A DNA stretch of 18,393 nt from Lysobacterales bacterium. Lineage in GTDB: Bacteria > Pseudomonadota > Gammaproteobacteria > Xanthomonadales > SZUA-36. A model generated the notes under the pieces. It ran no database searches. It saw nothing but the letters and a program-made list of their open reading frames with translations, and was not told the origin of the DNA. The DNA is taken from assembly GCA_030637665.1 (NCBI GenBank), contig DAOWGA010000157.1, positions 1 to 18,393 on the forward strand, in the 5' to 3' direction. A program made the position numbers and the translations under genes. Below, one piece after another: positions 1-7,454 of this stretch (position 1 is its first letter; every line of letters starts with the position of its first letter).

Positions 1-1981
1 AGGAAACACAGTTCGGCACCATGCCCGACATCATGTGGCTGTTACCATCCTCGTGTTGCAGGCCTTCCCCGTTCAGCGTGGTCCGGCCGGCCGTACCACC
101 AACCAGAAAACCTTTGGCCCGCATATCGCCGGCCGCCCAGGCCAGGTCTCCCACCCGCTGGAAGCCGAACATGGAATAGAAAATAAAGAATGGCACCATG
201 GCCACACCACTACTCGAGAAACTGGTGGCCGCGGCAATCCACGAGGACATGGCGCCGGCCTCGGTGATGCCCTCCTGCAGGATCTGGCCTTTCTGATCTT
301 CCTTGTAATACATCAGTTGGTCCGAATCGACCGGCGTATACAACTGCCCGACTGAAGAGTAAATACCCAATTGGCGGAACATCCCCTCCATGCCAAAGGT
401 ACGCGCCTCGTCAGCCACGATGGGAACAATTCGCTCGGACAGGTTCTTGTCACGCAACAATAAAGCCAAAGCGCGAACGAAAGACATGGTTGTGCTGATC
501 TCCCGATCACCGCTGGACTTCAACAGTGACTCAAAAACTTCGATGCCTGGCACTTCCAGCGGCCCGCCGTTCGAACGCCGTTGCGGAAGAGGGCCTCCCA
601 ATTCCTTCCGACGCTCCAGCAGGTACTTCACTTCCTCGCTGTCCGCTCCTGGATGGTAATAGGGCACCTCTTCCAACTGCTCGTCCGGGATGGAGATTCC
701 AAAGCGATCACGGAACTGGCGGATTGATTCAATATCCATCTTCTTTTGCTGGTGGGTGATGTTCTGCGCTTCACCAGCTTCACCCATGCCATAGCCCTTG
801 ACCGTCTTGGCCAGAATCACGGTTGGCTGCCCTTCATGGCTGCAGGCAGCACTATAGGCCGCATACATTTTGTGCGGGTCATGGCCGCCACGATTCAGGC
901 GCCAGATATCCTGGTCGGTCATGCTGGCCACCATTTCCTGCAATTCAGGATATTTCCCAAAGAAATGCTCGCGAGTGTAGGCGCCACCCTTGGCTTTGTA
1001 GTTCTGGTATTCACCGTCCACTGCCTCTTCCATCCGCTTGCGCAGCAAGCCGTTCTTATCCTTGGCAAAAAGCTTGTCCCAATAAGACCCCCAGATCACT
1101 TTGAGCACGTTCCAGCGGGCGCCGCGGAAGACACCTTCCAGTTCCTGGATGATCTTGCCATTCCCGCGAACCGGCCCGTCAAGGCGCTGCAGGTTGCAGT
1201 TGATCACGAAAATCAGATTATCCAGTTTTTCCCTGCCGGCCAGGGAGATAGCGCCGAGCGACTCCGGCTCATCGGTCTCACCGTCCCCCATGAAACACCA
1301 CACTTTGCGGTCCGAGGTATCAATAACCCCCCTGTTGTGCAGGTACTTCAGAAATCTGGCCTGGTAAATGGCCATGATGGGGCCCAGCCCCATGGAAACG
1401 GTAGGTAGCTGCCAGTAGTCAGGCATCAGCCATGGATGTGGATAGGAACTCAGACCACCCGGCTCTGATTCCTGGCGGAATCGATCCAGTTGCTCCCCGG
1501 TGATCCGTCCTTCCAGATAGGACCTGGCATAGATTCCGGGGGATGAATGGCCCTGAATAAAAACCAGGTCGCCACCGCCGGGATGGTCCGGCCCACGGAA
1601 AAAATGATTGAAGCCTATATCGTACAGAGTCGCCGCGGAGGCAAAACTGGCAATGTGCCCGCCCAGTTCGCCACCCCGCTTGCTGGCGCGGACCACCATG
1701 GCCATCGCATTCCAGCGAATAATCGAGCGAATGCGGTATTCCAGTTCCGTATTGCCGGGGTGCCGCGCGCCCAGCTGAGCCGGGATCGTGTTGATGTATG
1801 CCGTGGTCGCGTCATAGGGCAGATGACCGCCGGACCGGCGCGTGTAATCCACCAACTGCTCCAGCAGGTAATGGGCCCGCTGGGGACCTTCGCGCTCGAT
1901 GACGGCCTGGAGAGATTCCAGCCATTCCCGTGTTTCCTCGGGATCAAGGTCGTGGTCAATTTTGTCGACTTCCTGGTTCAT
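1..1981 (-). CDS. aceE: Pyruvate dehydrogenase E1 component, homodimeric type (3' end outside window)
   Basis: This is the thiamine-diphosphate-dependent decarboxylase of the pyruvate dehydrogenase complex, which converts pyruvate to acetyl groups for E2. The reading frame is open from the ATG at 1981 to the left edge and gives 660 of roughly 890 residues, so the C-terminal domain is missing from the window. The ThDP motif GDGETDEPES followed by VINCNLQRLDGP closely matches E. coli AceE. Active-site histidines and glutamate of that family are present in GGHIASF, IQGHSSPG, NITHQQKK, QEGITEAG and LQHEDG. The start codon overlaps the maeB stop as ATGA (1981-1978), which implies translational coupling. 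AceF and Lpd genes would be expected beyond the left edge, but they cannot be seen. The enzyme acts in the cytoplasm. Confidence 0.97.
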   Translation of the reverse strand, partial: MNQEVDKIDHDLDPEETREWLESLQAVIEREGPQRAHYLLEQLVDYTRRSGGHLPYDATTAYINTIPAQLGARHPGNTELEYRIRSIIRWNAMAMVVRASKRGGELGGHIASFASAATLYDIGFNHFFRGPDHPGGGDLVFIQGHSSPGIYARSYLEGRITGEQLDRFRQESEPGGLSSYPHPWLMPDYWQLPTVSMGLGPIMAIYQARFLKYLHNRGVIDTSDRKVWCFMGDGETDEPESLGAISLAGREKLDNLIFVINCNLQRLDGPVRGNGKIIQELEGVFRGARWNVLKVIWGSYWDKLFAKDKNGLLRKRMEEAVDGEYQNYKAKGGAYTREHFFGKYPELQEMVASMTDQDIWRLNRGGHDPHKMYAAYSAACSHEGQPTVILAKTVKGYGMGEAGEAQNITHQQKKMDIESIRQFRDRFGISIPDEQLEEVPYYHPGADSEEVKYLLERRKELGGPLPQRRSNGGPLEVPGIEVFESLLKSSGDREISTTMSFVRALALLLRDKNLSERIVPIVADEARTFGMEGMFRQLGIYSSVGQLYTPVDSDQLMYYKEDQKGQILQEGITEAGAMSSWIAAATSFSSSGVAMVPFFIFYSMFGFQRVGDLAWAAGDMRAKGFLVGGTAGRTTLNGEGLQHEDGNSHMMSGMVPNCVS

Positions 1982-4290
1982 CCAGTGTCTCCGGCTCCTG
2001 ATGCTTCATTTGCGTGCTTTCTTTCAAAAACCTGGGCATCCACTACCGCAATGGCCGTCATGTTCATGATGCGGCGTGCCGTCGTGGAAGGAGTCAACAC
2101 ATGTGCGGGCCGGCCGGCACCGAGCAATATGGGACCGACACCGACTGCGTTGCTGATGACCCGTGCCAAACCAAAAGCGATATGCGCTGCATCGAGACTG
2201 GGAGCAACCAGCAAGTTCGCAGGCCCTTGCAGGCGGGAATTCGGGAACAACTGCTTCCTGTAATCTTCATTAAGCGCCATTTCAGCGGTCATTTCCCCCT
2301 CAATTTCCAGTTCGGGCGCTTCCTCGTACAGGATATCCAATGCTTCTTTCATTTTTCGTGCCGACTCGTCCTGGTAACTCCCAAAAGACGAATGTGACAG
2401 CAAAGCGATTCGTGGCCTGAGGCCGAAAATCTCTATTTTTTCCGCTGCCATTTTGGTGATATCAGCGATTTCCCTGGCCGTTGGATTGGAATTGACGTTG
2501 GTGTCACAGATGAAATAAGCACCTTCCGGTGTGCTCAGCGCACCCATTGCAGCAACAATGTCAGCGCCTTCCTGTTTGCCAATCACGTCGATCACATGCT
2601 GAAGTTTTCTGCGATAGCGGCCAACGACACCCGTAATCAAGGCATCGGCTTCGTTTCGCTGCACCATCAGTGCAGCGATGACACTGGTTCGTGTACGGAC
2701 CATAGCCTTGGCTGTATCAGGAGAAACCCCACGACGCTCCATCAGCGCGTGAAAAGTCGTCCAGTAATCCCAGTAACGAGGGTCCTTTTCAGGATTGACT
2801 ATTTCAAAGTCTTCACCGGGCTGGATTCGCAAGCCGAATTTCTCGATCCTGTGTTCGATTACCGCTGGCCTGCCAATCAGGATGGGGTATGCAAGTCCGT
2901 TGTCAACTACTGACTGTACTGCCCGCAGAACGACTGGCTCCTCACCTTCAGCATAGACAACACGCTTCGGATTACGCTTCGCGGCATCGAATACCGGCTT
3001 CATCAACAGGCCGGTGCGAAATACGAAGGCGTCGAGCGATGCACGATAGGCCGGCATATCCTTGATGGGCCTTGTCGCGACCCCGCTGTCCATCGCGGCC
3101 TGGGCCACAGCGGGTGCCACTTGCACCAGCAGGCGTGGATCAAAAGGTTTCGGGATGATGTAATCCGGCCCGAAAGTCAGTGACTCATCCTGGTGAGAAA
3201 TCGTGCCCACCTGCTGCAATTCCATATGGGTCAATTCTGCCAGTGCCCGCACACAGGCCAGCTTCATGTCATCATTGATCGTGCTTGCCCCGACATCGAG
3301 TGCGCCGCGGAAAATGTAAGGAAAGCAAAGGACATTATTGACCTGGTTGGGATAGTCCGAGCGGCCGGTTGCGATGATGGCGTCCGGGCATACTTCCAGG
3401 GCATCTTCGGGCAGTATTTCCGGATCCGGATTCGCCAGGGCCAGGATGATGGGCTTTTCAGCCATCGTGGACACCATTTCCTTGCTCAAAAGCCCCCCGA
3501 CCGACACGCCGAGAAATATGTCGGCCCCGTTCATTATTTCCTCGAGGCTGCGCAATTCAGTATCTTGAGCATATGCCGCTTTGCTCGGCTCCATATTCTC
3601 CTCACGCCCCAGGTAAATGACACCCCGGCTGTCGGCCACCGTGATGTTTTCTCTCTTCATTCCCAGCTTAACCAGTAAATCCAGACAGGCCATGCCCGCG
3701 GCGCCTGCGCCTGAAACCGAGAGTTTTACCGTTTTAATGTCCTTACTTACAATCTGCAATGCATTGAGCACAGCCGCAGCAGTGATGATTGCCGTTCCAT
3801 GCTGATCATCATGAAATACCGGAATACTAAGCCGCTCCTTGAGCGCTGCCTCTATCTGGAAAGCACCGGGCGCCTTGATGTCCTCGAGGTTGATGCCCCC
3901 GAATGTGGGCTCCAGCGATGCGATGATTTCGATCAGCTTGTCGGGATCCTGTTCGTTGATCTCGATATCGAAAACATCGATGTCCGCAAACTTCTTGAAC
4001 AGTACGCCCTTGCCTTCCATCACGGGCTTGGCCGCCAGCGGCCCGATATTGCCCAGGCCGAGAACCGCTGTTCCGTCGCTGATGACACCGACCAGATTGC
4101 CCCGGGCGGTTACTTCGCAGACGGCCGCGGGATCTTCATAAATCAGTTCACTCGCTGCAGCCACACCGGGCGAATAAGCCAGTGACAAGTCCTGCTGGGT
4201 CGTCAGTGATTTGGTTGGTGTGATTTTGATCTTGCCCGGCCGGGGATAACGGTGGTAGTGCAGGGCGGCTTCTTTAAGTTTATCGCTCAT
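1978..4290 (-). CDS. maeB: NADP-dependent malic enzyme with C-terminal phosphotransacetylase-like domain
   Basis: This 770-residue protein oxidatively decarboxylates malate to pyruvate. It is collinear with E. coli MaeB. Residues about 1-425 are the malic enzyme half, with Tyr39 in LAYSPGVAA, Lys94, the metal-binding NLEDIKAP near 134-141 and [10 protein letters not shown] at 159-168. The dinucleotide-binding GAGAAG is at 194-199 and is followed by a D-S-R at the end of the second strand. Residues about 428-755 are the phosphotransacetylase-like domain. In characterised MaeB proteins this domain is regulatory (acetyl-CoA inhibition) rather than catalytic. The ATG at 4290 has only a weak Shine-Dalgarno; the leader before it carries two hairpins. 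The gene follows pyk at 172 bp and overlaps aceE by 4 bp, so its product pyruvate feeds the next enzyme encoded. NADP preference is inferred from family membership. Confidence 0.96.
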   Translation of the reverse strand: MSDKLKEAALHYHRYPRPGKIKITPTKSLTTQQDLSLAYSPGVAAASELIYEDPAAVCEVTARGNLVGVISDGTAVLGLGNIGPLAAKPVMEGKGVLFKKFADIDVFDIEINEQDPDKLIEIIASLEPTFGGINLEDIKAPGAFQIEAALKERLSIPVFHDDQHGTAIITAAAVLNALQIVSKDIKTVKLSVSGAGAAGMACLDLLVKLGMKRENITVADSRGVIYLGREENMEPSKAAYAQDTELRSLEEIMNGADIFLGVSVGGLLSKEMVSTMAEKPIILALANPDPEILPEDALEVCPDAIIATGRSDYPNQVNNVLCFPYIFRGALDVGASTINDDMKLACVRALAELTHMELQQVGTISHQDESLTFGPDYIIPKPFDPRLLVQVAPAVAQAAMDSGVATRPIKDMPAYRASLDAFVFRTGLLMKPVFDAAKRNPKRVVYAEGEEPVVLRAVQSVVDNGLAYPILIGRPAVIEHRIEKFGLRIQPGEDFEIVNPEKDPRYWDYWTTFHALMERRGVSPDTAKAMVRTRTSVIAALMVQRNEADALITGVVGRYRRKLQHVIDVIGKQEGADIVAAMGALSTPEGAYFICDTNVNSNPTAREIADITKMAAEKIEIFGLRPRIALLSHSSFGSYQDESARKMKEALDILYEEAPELEIEGEMTAEMALNEDYRKQLFPNSRLQGPANLLVAPSLDAAHIAFGLARVISNAVGVGPILLGAGRPAHVLTPSTTARRIMNMTAIAVVDAQVFERKHANEASGAGDTG

Positions 4291-4315
4291 GTTTCATGGC
4301 CTGAAGTGGGAAGGT

Positions 4316-4364
4316 CCGGATTATTCCGGTAAAGGCACGGCGAATAACGTATTCAGAACCGTGC
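4316..4364 (-). promoter_or_regulatory. Two hairpins in the maeB leader
   Basis: Two inverted repeats lie back to back upstream of maeB. The first in transcript order (4364-4335) pairs GCACGG with CCGTGC. Nested inside it is GAATA/TATTC closing a CGT loop. The second (4329-4316) is a perfect CCGGA/TCCGG pair with a 4-base loop. Neither is followed by a T run on the minus strand, so they do not look like standard intrinsic terminators. They end about 25 bases before the maeB start codon. They could be a leader control element, an RNA-stability element, or an atypical terminator for pyk. No known riboswitch class was recognised. Confidence 0.35.
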
Positions 4365-4462
4365 TCATCATTACAAAAGGTAAACGACCATTTTACTGTC
4401 AAGCGTAAGACAAGACCATTGCCAATGCGGATAATCAGGGAGTCTGCTGAAATCGTCTGCTT

Positions 4463-5965
4463 CTAATCCTGATGTACATCAATTTCCGTTCGCTGATCAA
4501 ATGCTCCTCCATGGTCAATCTTGATCAGTCTCAAAGTATTGGTACCGCCCTGTTTGCCCGTCCTGTCACCCATGGTGAGGATGACGCGGTCTCCCTCAGC
4601 TATAGCGCCCATGCGCCACAGAACTTGCAGCGCATCCTTGATGGTTCCCTCAGTATCAGCGCTACGGGGCTGGTGGTGAGCCGGGTAAACATCGCGATAC
4701 ATCGCCATGCGGCGGCGACTGGCCGCCTTGGGTGACAGGGCGTAAATCGGTACCGATGATTGAACTCTGGATAACCATTGTGCTGTTGAGCCGGATTCCG
4801 TCAGGGCAATAATTGCCTTGATAGAGACATTGGTCGCCATGAACATGGCTGCCATCGCAATAGCCTGGTCAATTCGCTGAAAGCGCACATTCAGCTGGGT
4901 GCTATCCCCTTCGCGATCAAAATGGCGTTCAGCGCCCAGACAAATCCGGTTCATGGCCTCAATCACTTTGACGGGGTGCCTGCCTACCGCGGTTTCCGCG
5001 GAAAGCATCACGGCATCGGTTCCGTCGATGACCGCGTTGGCCACGTCCAAAACCTCGGCACGCGTTGGGATCGGACTCTCGACCATTGACTGCATCATCT
5101 GGGTGGCGGTCGCCACGATGCGGTTGTGTTTGAGAGCCGTCCGGATAATCCGCTTTTGCAGACCGGGCAATTCCTCGTCGCCAATTTCGACGCCAAGATC
5201 ACCACGCGCCACCAGGATGGCATCGGATGCGTCACAGATTTCCTCCAGGTTTTCGAGTGCCTGGGTACGTTCGATCTTGGCCACCAGGGCCGCGTCGCTG
5301 CCCGCCTCCCGCAAGAGTTTGCGCGCCCGATGCATATCCCCGGCATCGCTGGCGAAGGAAACGGCCAGGTAATCTACACCCATTTCTGCAGCCAGCTTGA
5401 TGTGTGGAAGGTCATGTTCTGCAATCCCCGAAATGGAGAGGCCACCACCCCGCAGGTTCAGTCCTTTGCGATCCTTGAGAACTCCACCGTTTTCGACTTC
5501 ACAGATGATGCGCCCACCCTTGACGGACTTTACGCGCATGGAAATCAGGCCATCGTCCAGCAACAACATGTGGCCAGCCTTTACATCATCCCCCAGCCCG
5601 GCATAGCTGACGCCGACCCGCTCGCGGTTTCCGGGTGATAGTGGATCGTCTGCATCCAGGGTAAATTCATCACCCGCCGCCAACTCCACGCTGCCGTGTT
5701 CGAATCGCTCCACGCGTATTTTGGGGCCCTGCAAATCTGCCAGTAGCGCTACTTCGCGGCCCAGGCTGGCCGACACCTCACGCACCATGCGCGCTCGGTG
5801 TAACTGCTCTTCAGATGTGCCGTGAGACATGTTGAGGCGAAAAACATCCGCCCCTGCGCGGATAACGCCTTCGAGCACGCCCCGCTCATCTGTAGCCGGC
5901 CCAAGCGTGGCAATGATCTTGGTGCGCCGCAGCTGGCGGTGTTTGCCACTGAATTCAGTATTCAT
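4463..5965 (-). CDS. pyk: Pyruvate kinase, PykA type
   Basis: This 500-residue enzyme transfers phosphate from PEP to ADP to form pyruvate, the last step of glycolysis. The N-terminus LRRTKIIATLGPATD resembles E. coli PykA more than PykF. Key residues visible are Arg43 and Asn45 in FRLNMSHG, the catalytic Lys230 in AKIERTQALEN, and Glu232 and Asp256 (VARGDLGVE) for the divalent metal. ATATQMMQSM and the LDVANAVIDGTDAVMLSAET segment are also present. The motif LQGPKIR has Lys82 where K+-dependent kinases have Glu, which predicts K+-independent activity. The ATG at 5965 lies 23 bp after the upstream lipoprotein stop codon and has no Shine-Dalgarno. It sits 8 bases downstream of a perfect TATAAT, so a leaderless mRNA is possible. 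maeB follows downstream. Confidence 0.96.
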   Translation of the reverse strand: MNTEFSGKHRQLRRTKIIATLGPATDERGVLEGVIRAGADVFRLNMSHGTSEEQLHRARMVREVSASLGREVALLADLQGPKIRVERFEHGSVELAAGDEFTLDADDPLSPGNRERVGVSYAGLGDDVKAGHMLLLDDGLISMRVKSVKGGRIICEVENGGVLKDRKGLNLRGGGLSISGIAEHDLPHIKLAAEMGVDYLAVSFASDAGDMHRARKLLREAGSDAALVAKIERTQALENLEEICDASDAILVARGDLGVEIGDEELPGLQKRIIRTALKHNRIVATATQMMQSMVESPIPTRAEVLDVANAVIDGTDAVMLSAETAVGRHPVKVIEAMNRICLGAERHFDREGDSTQLNVRFQRIDQAIAMAAMFMATNVSIKAIIALTESGSTAQWLSRVQSSVPIYALSPKAASRRRMAMYRDVYPAHHQPRSADTEGTIKDALQVLWRMGAIAEGDRVILTMGDRTGKQGGTNTLRLIKIDHGGAFDQRTEIDVHQD

Positions 5966-5973
5966 TGGCGGGG

Positions 5974-5979
5974 ATTATA
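5974..5979 (-). promoter_or_regulatory. Candidate -10 box for pyk
   Basis: A perfect TATAAT lies on the minus strand in the 23-bp gap between the upstream lipoprotein stop codon and the pyk start. Only 8 bases separate it from the ATG, so a standard start point would fall at or next to the first base of the start codon. The -35 region at 17-18 bp spacing (AGGCAG or CAGGCA) is poor, which is the main reason for caution. Confidence 0.4.
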
Positions 5980-5988
5980 TGCGATGGA

Positions 5989-6600
5989 TTACTGTCCTGC
6001 CTGGTGCGGGTACTGCTTGAATACCTCGTTAACCGCGGTATAAGTGGCGTCGCGAAGCTGCTGCGCAACTTTGTCAGTAACGTCAAGAACAGCCACGCCC
6101 TGCCAGACAACCCGATGTTGTTCTACGTCCACCAAGTCAATGAATATCGATGCCTCGGTTACTTTTGTTGCCCTCTGGCTGACCGAGACACCGACACCAA
6201 GGCTCGATCCGTAATGTGCGCCACCTGGCCGATTGTAGTAGGCGCCACTCATGTAGGGCGCCGTATACGAAGTCATTTTGACCCGATCATCGGAGCGAAT
6301 CGTAACGTTGATCATCAAGTCCGGATTATCTGATTTCCGGTATCGGTGCTGACTCATTTCACGACTGATTTCTGCACGGAAATGCTCTCCGAAAACAGGT
6401 GAATTGTAACCGCCCTCGATACCCATGGGATCGAAGAAATTGTAAGTCTGGTACTGGCTGAAATTTGCTGAAGGATCGGTATCGCTGCGCACCTGCAAGC
6501 CGGAAGAGCAAGCAGATAAAAGAACAACTATAAAAAACAAAAGCGCAAGCGGGATGTAATGGCGCCTGACTGCCGGGCGCCTTGTTTCTCTTGTTTTCAC
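5989..6600 (-). CDS. DUF4136-type outer-membrane lipoprotein, copy 2
   Basis: This 203-residue lipoprotein has an arginine-rich N-terminus, a hydrophobic stretch at about 16-27 and the lipobox LSAC with the lipidated Cys31. Ser follows the cysteine, which favours outer-membrane sorting. The body shares the pattern VRSD-DPS-F-Q-Q-Y-FF-MGIEG, an NVTI strand and an IDLVD...VVWQGVA segment with its upstream neighbour. This pattern is typical of the DUF4136 family, whose biochemical role is not established. The start is a GTG at 6600, three bases after the stop of the upstream copy, with only a weak ribosome site, so translational coupling is likely. The central glycine/tyrosine-rich loop is shorter than in the other copy. 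The family call is from remembered pattern and was not searched. Confidence 0.82.
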   Translation of the reverse strand: MKTRETRRPAVRRHYIPLALLFFIVVLLSACSSGLQVRSDTDPSANFSQYQTYNFFDPMGIEGGYNSPVFGEHFRAEISREMSQHRYRKSDNPDLMINVTIRSDDRVKMTSYTAPYMSGAYYNRPGGAHYGSSLGVGVSVSQRATKVTEASIFIDLVDVEQHRVVWQGVAVLDVTDKVAQQLRDATYTAVNEVFKQYPHQAGQ

Positions 6601-6603
6601 GAA

Positions 6604-7224
6604 TTACCCGCTTGTTCCAGGTGCTGCGATCGGGAACTCGGAGAAAATCTTGTCAACTGTGTTGTAGATCGTCTCACGCAACTGTTCCTGCATCTTGTCA
6701 GTGACCGTGAATGTAGCCACACCCTGCCATACCATTTTGTGCGCGGTGGAATCCACCAGGTCGATATACACATTGGCCTCGGTATACTGATGAACCGTTG
6801 TGCGGGTTCCCCCACCGTATCCGTAACCCATGGGACTGCCGTAGAAGCCGCCACCGTACATCCCCATCCCCCCGTAGTGACCGCCGTACAGGTAAGGATC
6901 CTGGTAGGTATTGACGCGCACTTTATCCTTGGAACCGATGGTGACATTGACCTGAAGCTGTGGCGTGCTGGTCTGGGTGAATCCCCTTGCATCCATCTGC
7001 GAAGCTACCGCTGCCCGGAAATGCTGACCCAGCAAGTTGGAGTAATTATCACCTTCAATGCCCATCTGGCTGAAAAAACCGTAGGATTGGAATTGCCTGA
7101 AGTCTGTCGAAGGGTCGGCATCGCTGCGCACTTTGACGCTGGGAGCACATGCCGCCAACAAAGTAATCATCACTACGCTTGCCAAGAAAATCTGCAGAAA
7201 ATTCCTGTTCAGACCATGTTTCAT
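6604..7224 (-). CDS. DUF4136-type outer-membrane lipoprotein, copy 1
   Basis: This 206-residue lipoprotein has a hydrophobic signal and the lipobox LAAC with the lipidated Cys26. I chose the ATG at 7224 because GGAG sits about 8 bases before it. An in-frame TTG at 7236 would place that GGAG inside the coding sequence. The mature part resembles the downstream copy throughout (VRSDADPS, FFSQMGIEG, NVTIGSKDKV, YIDLVDSTAHKMVWQGVA), so the two are tandem paralogues. Residues about 111-139 form a glycine/tyrosine/methionine-rich loop that is shorter in copy 2. The gene is divergent from the PlpD-like gene across 230 bp. The function is unknown; periplasm-facing anchoring in the outer membrane is inferred. 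Confidence 0.84.
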   Translation of the reverse strand: MKHGLNRNFLQIFLASVVMITLLAACAPSVKVRSDADPSTDFRQFQSYGFFSQMGIEGDNYSNLLGQHFRAAVASQMDARGFTQTSTPQLQVNVTIGSKDKVRVNTYQDPYLYGGHYGGMGMYGGGFYGSPMGYGYGGGTRTTVHQYTEANVYIDLVDSTAHKMVWQGVATFTVTDKMQEQLRETIYNTVDKIFSEFPIAAPGTSG

Positions 7225-7364
7225 ATCTCGCTCCAAGAAATAGAATCGAAGGCATAAGCACCGGGTGCCCGGAACTGTTCATTGCCCAACAAAAGCAATT
7301 AAGTCATCCTGCCCGCCATACTACCAGTGAAGCACAATCTGTTCATCCCATTCAGGAATGAGAA

Positions 7365-7397
7365 TTTGGCGCGGACAGGGAAGCTGCCCGCACCAAA
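7365..7397 (-). promoter_or_regulatory. 14-bp hairpin in the divergent lipoprotein/phospholipase promoter region
   Basis: The two arms at 7365-7378 and 7384-7397 pair over 14 positions around a 5-base loop. In RNA from the minus strand all 14 pairs form, two of them as G-U wobbles. In RNA from the plus strand the same two positions are C-A mismatches. This asymmetry favours a structure in minus-strand transcripts, which would be a long leader of the lipoprotein genes. No T run follows, so a standard terminator is unlikely. Confidence 0.4.
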
Positions 7398-7454
7398 AGG
7401 ATCACTTTTGTTTTCACTGCGATTTTTTTGCACAAATGAAAGTACAATCCATCA

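Noticed and set aside
746..1408. A 220-codon plus-strand frame antisense to aceE
   Set aside because: aceE is unmistakable on the minus strand, and the antisense frame has no family features.
1547..2263. A 238-codon plus-strand frame across the aceE/maeB junction
   Set aside because: It overlaps two confident genes on the other strand and shows no domain.
4397..4402. Perfect TTGACA on the minus strand upstream of maeB as a -35 box
   Set aside because: No acceptable -10 sequence lies at 16-18 bp spacing, so I do not call a promoter from it.
4442..4461. Direct repeat of GTCTGCT with 13-base period just after pyk
   Set aside because: There are only two 7-base copies and no further units or associated feature.
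4470..4481. Perfect 12-base palindrome TGATGTACATCA
   Set aside because: It lies inside the last codons of pyk and shows no second copy or operator context; it is probably chance.
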